Source: Gemmataceae bacterium
Lineage (GTDB): Bacteria > Planctomycetota > Planctomycetia > Gemmatales > Gemmataceae
Assembly (NCBI GenBank): GCA_947474875.1
Contig: CANJKY010000180.1
Span: 1 to 7,119 of the forward strand
Length of the DNA: 7,119 bases
Direction of reading: 5' to 3'
Each line of letters opens with the position of its first letter. Position 1 is the first letter of the stretch. This document shows, piece after piece, positions 5,697 through 7,119 of the stretch. The notes beneath the pieces were generated by a model. It saw only the letters and a program-made list of their open reading frames with translations, ran no database searches and was not told the origin of the DNA. A program made the translations under genes and the position numbers.

Positions 5697-5753
5697 CCCG
5701 AACCGTCCTTCGCCCGCGTTGTCCGTCCTTCTCCGCCGCGTAGCGAGTGCTTC

Positions 5754-6728
5754 ATGGCCGACACCCAGTTCCCGTTCACCCGCACCCTCACCCTGGACAG
5801 CCGGGAGGAGGCCACCGCCCTGGGCGGGCCGCGGGACCAGTTCGCCCAGACGGTGCGAGACGCGCTCGGGGTGAAGGTGGTCACCCGCGAGGGCGACGTG
5901 CTGCGGCTGGCCGGCAAGACGGACGAGGCGGTGGACCAGGCGGCGCGGGTGTTCGAGCAACTGCGGCACATCTACCGCAAGCACGGCAAGCTGACCGCCG
6001 ACGACGTGAAGGCGGTCATCGACGTGGTGAAGGGCGGGGACGCCCGCGGCCCGGCCGCCCCGACCGCCGACCACGGCAAGTACCTGCGGCCCCGCACCGA
6101 CGGCCAGGGGCGGTACGTGCAGGCGATGAAGCAGAACGACGTGGTGGTGTGCGTCGGCCCGGCCGGCACCGGCAAGACGTACCTGGCCGTCGGCTGGGCG
6201 GTCACGCTGCTCAAGTCCGGGGCGGTGAAGAAGATCGTGCTGGTGCGGCCGGCGGTGGAGGCCGGCGAGCGGCTCGGGTACCTGCCCGGCGACCTGAAGG
6301 AGAAGATCAACCCGTACCTCCGCCCGCTGTTCGACTCGCTCGCCGACCTGCTCGACCCGGCCACCGTCGAGAAGTACATGGCGAGCGAGGTGATCGAGAT
6401 CGTCCCGCTGGCGTACATGCGGGGCCGCACCCTGTCGTCCGCGTGCATCATCCTGGACGAGGGGCAGAACGCCACCGTCGCCCAGATGAAGATGTTCCTC
6501 ACCCGCATGGGGTTCAACTCGAAGGTGATCGTCACCGGCGACATGACCCAGGTGGACCTGCCCCGCACCATCAAGAGCGGGCTGGCCGACGCGGTGCAGC
6601 GGCTGAAGGACATCCCCGGCATCGGCATCCTCCACCTGGCCGACTCGGACATCGTCCGCAACCCGCTGGTGCAGAAGATCGTGAACGCCTACGAAGACGA
6701 CCACACCCGCCCCCGCAAGCGGGACTGA
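5754..6728 (+). CDS. phoH: PhoH-like P-loop ATPase (YbeZ family)
   Basis: PhoH-like proteins are cytosolic P-loop ATPases related to helicase cores; E. coli YbeZ partners with the YbeY endoribonuclease in ribosome/RNA metabolism. The 324-residue length is typical. Residues about 1-95 form the N-terminal domain with the RLAGKTDEAVDQAARVFEQL segment, and the ATPase follows. Walker A is GPAGTGKT (135-142), then VLVRPAVEAGERLGYLPGDL (162-181), PLAYMRGRTL (218-227), Walker B IILDEGQNAT (232-241), KMFLTRMGFNSKVIVTGDMTQVDLP (246-270, sensor motif TGD) and DSDIVRNPLVQKIV near the C-terminus (297-310). Walker B reads DEGQN where DEAQN is usual; the acidic pair is intact. The ATG is preceded by TTC and no clear Shine-Dalgarno. 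ybeY, often adjacent in other genomes, is not in this window. It follows cdsA by 57 bp and precedes the next gene by 3 bp, suggesting cotranscription. Confidence 0.94.
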   Translation: MADTQFPFTRTLTLDSREEATALGGPRDQFAQTVRDALGVKVVTREGDVLRLAGKTDEAVDQAARVFEQLRHIYRKHGKLTADDVKAVIDVVKGGDARGPAAPTADHGKYLRPRTDGQGRYVQAMKQNDVVVCVGPAGTGKTYLAVGWAVTLLKSGAVKKIVLVRPAVEAGERLGYLPGDLKEKINPYLRPLFDSLADLLDPATVEKYMASEVIEIVPLAYMRGRTLSSACIILDEGQNATVAQMKMFLTRMGFNSKVIVTGDMTQVDLPRTIKSGLADAVQRLKDIPGIGILHLADSDIVRNPLVQKIVNAYEDDHTRPRKRD

Positions 6729-6731
6729 CCC

Positions 6732-7119
6732 GTGACCCAAGCCACCCCCACCGTCCGCCCCCGCCGCCGGATCGTCGGCATGTCCGCCATCCTGCTCCCG
6801 TTCACCACGGACGGGGCGGTGGACTGGGCCGGGTTCCGCGACCACGTCGCCCGCACCGCCGCCGCCGGCCTCGTCCCGGCGGTGAACATGGACACCGGGT
6901 ACGGCAACCTGATCGACCCGGACACGAAGGAGCGGGCGCTGGCCGAGACCGCCGCCCTGCTCGGCGGAAAGGAGTTCGTCGCCGGGGCGTTCGTGAAGGA
7001 CCAGCCGGGAGCGGCTTTCGACCTCCCGGCGTACCAGCGGGCGACCGAGCAGATTCAGAGGCACCGCGGCACGCCGGTGATCGTCCAGTCGTTCGGCCTG
7101 ACCGGGTTGGCGGACGTGG
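6732..7119 (+). CDS. Dihydrodipicolinate synthase/N-acetylneuraminate lyase superfamily protein (partial, C-terminus beyond window)
   Basis: The open frame runs off the window end after 129 codons. It begins [20 protein letters not shown] (11-30), corresponding to the first strand and G-x-x-x-x-x-x-TPF-x-x-DG-x-VD block of Schiff-base class I aldolases of the DapA/NanA superfamily. [17 protein letters not shown] (31-47) fits the first helix. Where DapA has its pyruvate-binding GTTGE loop, this protein has NMDTGYGN (52-59), so a true lysine-pathway DapA is unlikely; I recall similar loops in planctomycete proteins named only by superfamily. The catalytic Tyr and Lys would lie beyond the end, so activity cannot be judged. 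I take GTG 6732, 3 bp after the phoH stop, because it keeps the basic RRRIVG start; ATG 6780 would begin inside the first strand. No strong Shine-Dalgarno is visible and translation is probably coupled to phoH. Confidence 0.82.
   Translation, partial: MTQATPTVRPRRRIVGMSAILLPFTTDGAVDWAGFRDHVARTAAAGLVPAVNMDTGYGNLIDPDTKERALAETAALLGGKEFVAGAFVKDQPGAAFDLPAYQRATEQIQRHRGTPVIVQSFGLTGLADV

Noticed and set aside
3873..7064. Very long minus-strand open frame (1063 codons) opposite uppS, cdsA, phoH and the aldolase-like gene
   Set aside because: It is the antisense shadow of GC-rich genes whose codon bias suppresses stop codons on the other strand. The product is low-complexity (H, R, P, G, V), resembles no family, and overlaps four well-recognised genes.

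Overview
The window is about two-thirds G+C, densely coding, and has strong G/C bias at third codon positions. The gene families point to a planctomycete, most likely of the Gemmata group (Gemmataceae): a secreted TIGR03790-type protein, a SUI1/YciH protein with an extra N-terminal domain, PurA with the variant GDEAKGK loop, and a DHDPS-superfamily protein with an NMDTGYG loop. The phylum is an inference from protein resemblance and composition; no 16S rRNA or other marker is present.

Layout, left to right. (1) 1-418, minus strand: N-terminal part of the redox-sensing repressor Rex, cut by the window edge. (2) 419-476: 58 bp divergent intergenic region. (3) 477-1034, plus: 185-residue protein with a C-terminal SUI1/YciH domain. 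(4) 1043-1103: 24-bp perfect palindrome. (5) 1140-2423, plus: secreted TIGR03790 family protein. (6) 2429-2490: 27-bp perfect palindrome. (7) 2573-3865, plus: adenylosuccinate synthetase PurA, with a promoter-like pair at 2503-2530. (8) 3872-3950: 30-bp perfect palindrome ending 6 bp before the next start codon. (9) 3957-4733 uppS, 4785-5696 cdsA, 5754-6728 phoH, and 6732 to the window end a DHDPS-superfamily gene. All four are on the plus strand with gaps of 51, 57 and 3 bp and no hairpin between them, so they probably form one transcription unit.

Functionally, uppS and cdsA are a classic envelope pair: UppS makes the C55 lipid carrier for cell-wall precursors and CdsA makes CDP-diacylglycerol for phospholipids. 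phoH (an ATPase linked to ribosome and RNA metabolism) and the aldolase-like gene follow with no evident pathway link. purA is housekeeping purine synthesis. Rex senses NADH/NAD+; its possible effect on the divergent SUI1 gene is conjecture.

I did not find a new defence, mobile or biosynthetic system. The least explained parts are the three long perfect intergenic palindromes (two sharing a CACGGAG core, one almost touching the uppS start codon), the unrecognised N-terminal domain on the SUI1 protein, and the uncharacterised TIGR03790 protein with a coiled-coil stretch. No gap between genes exceeds about 150 bp. No tRNA, rRNA, CRISPR array, insertion sequence or prophage gene was seen.
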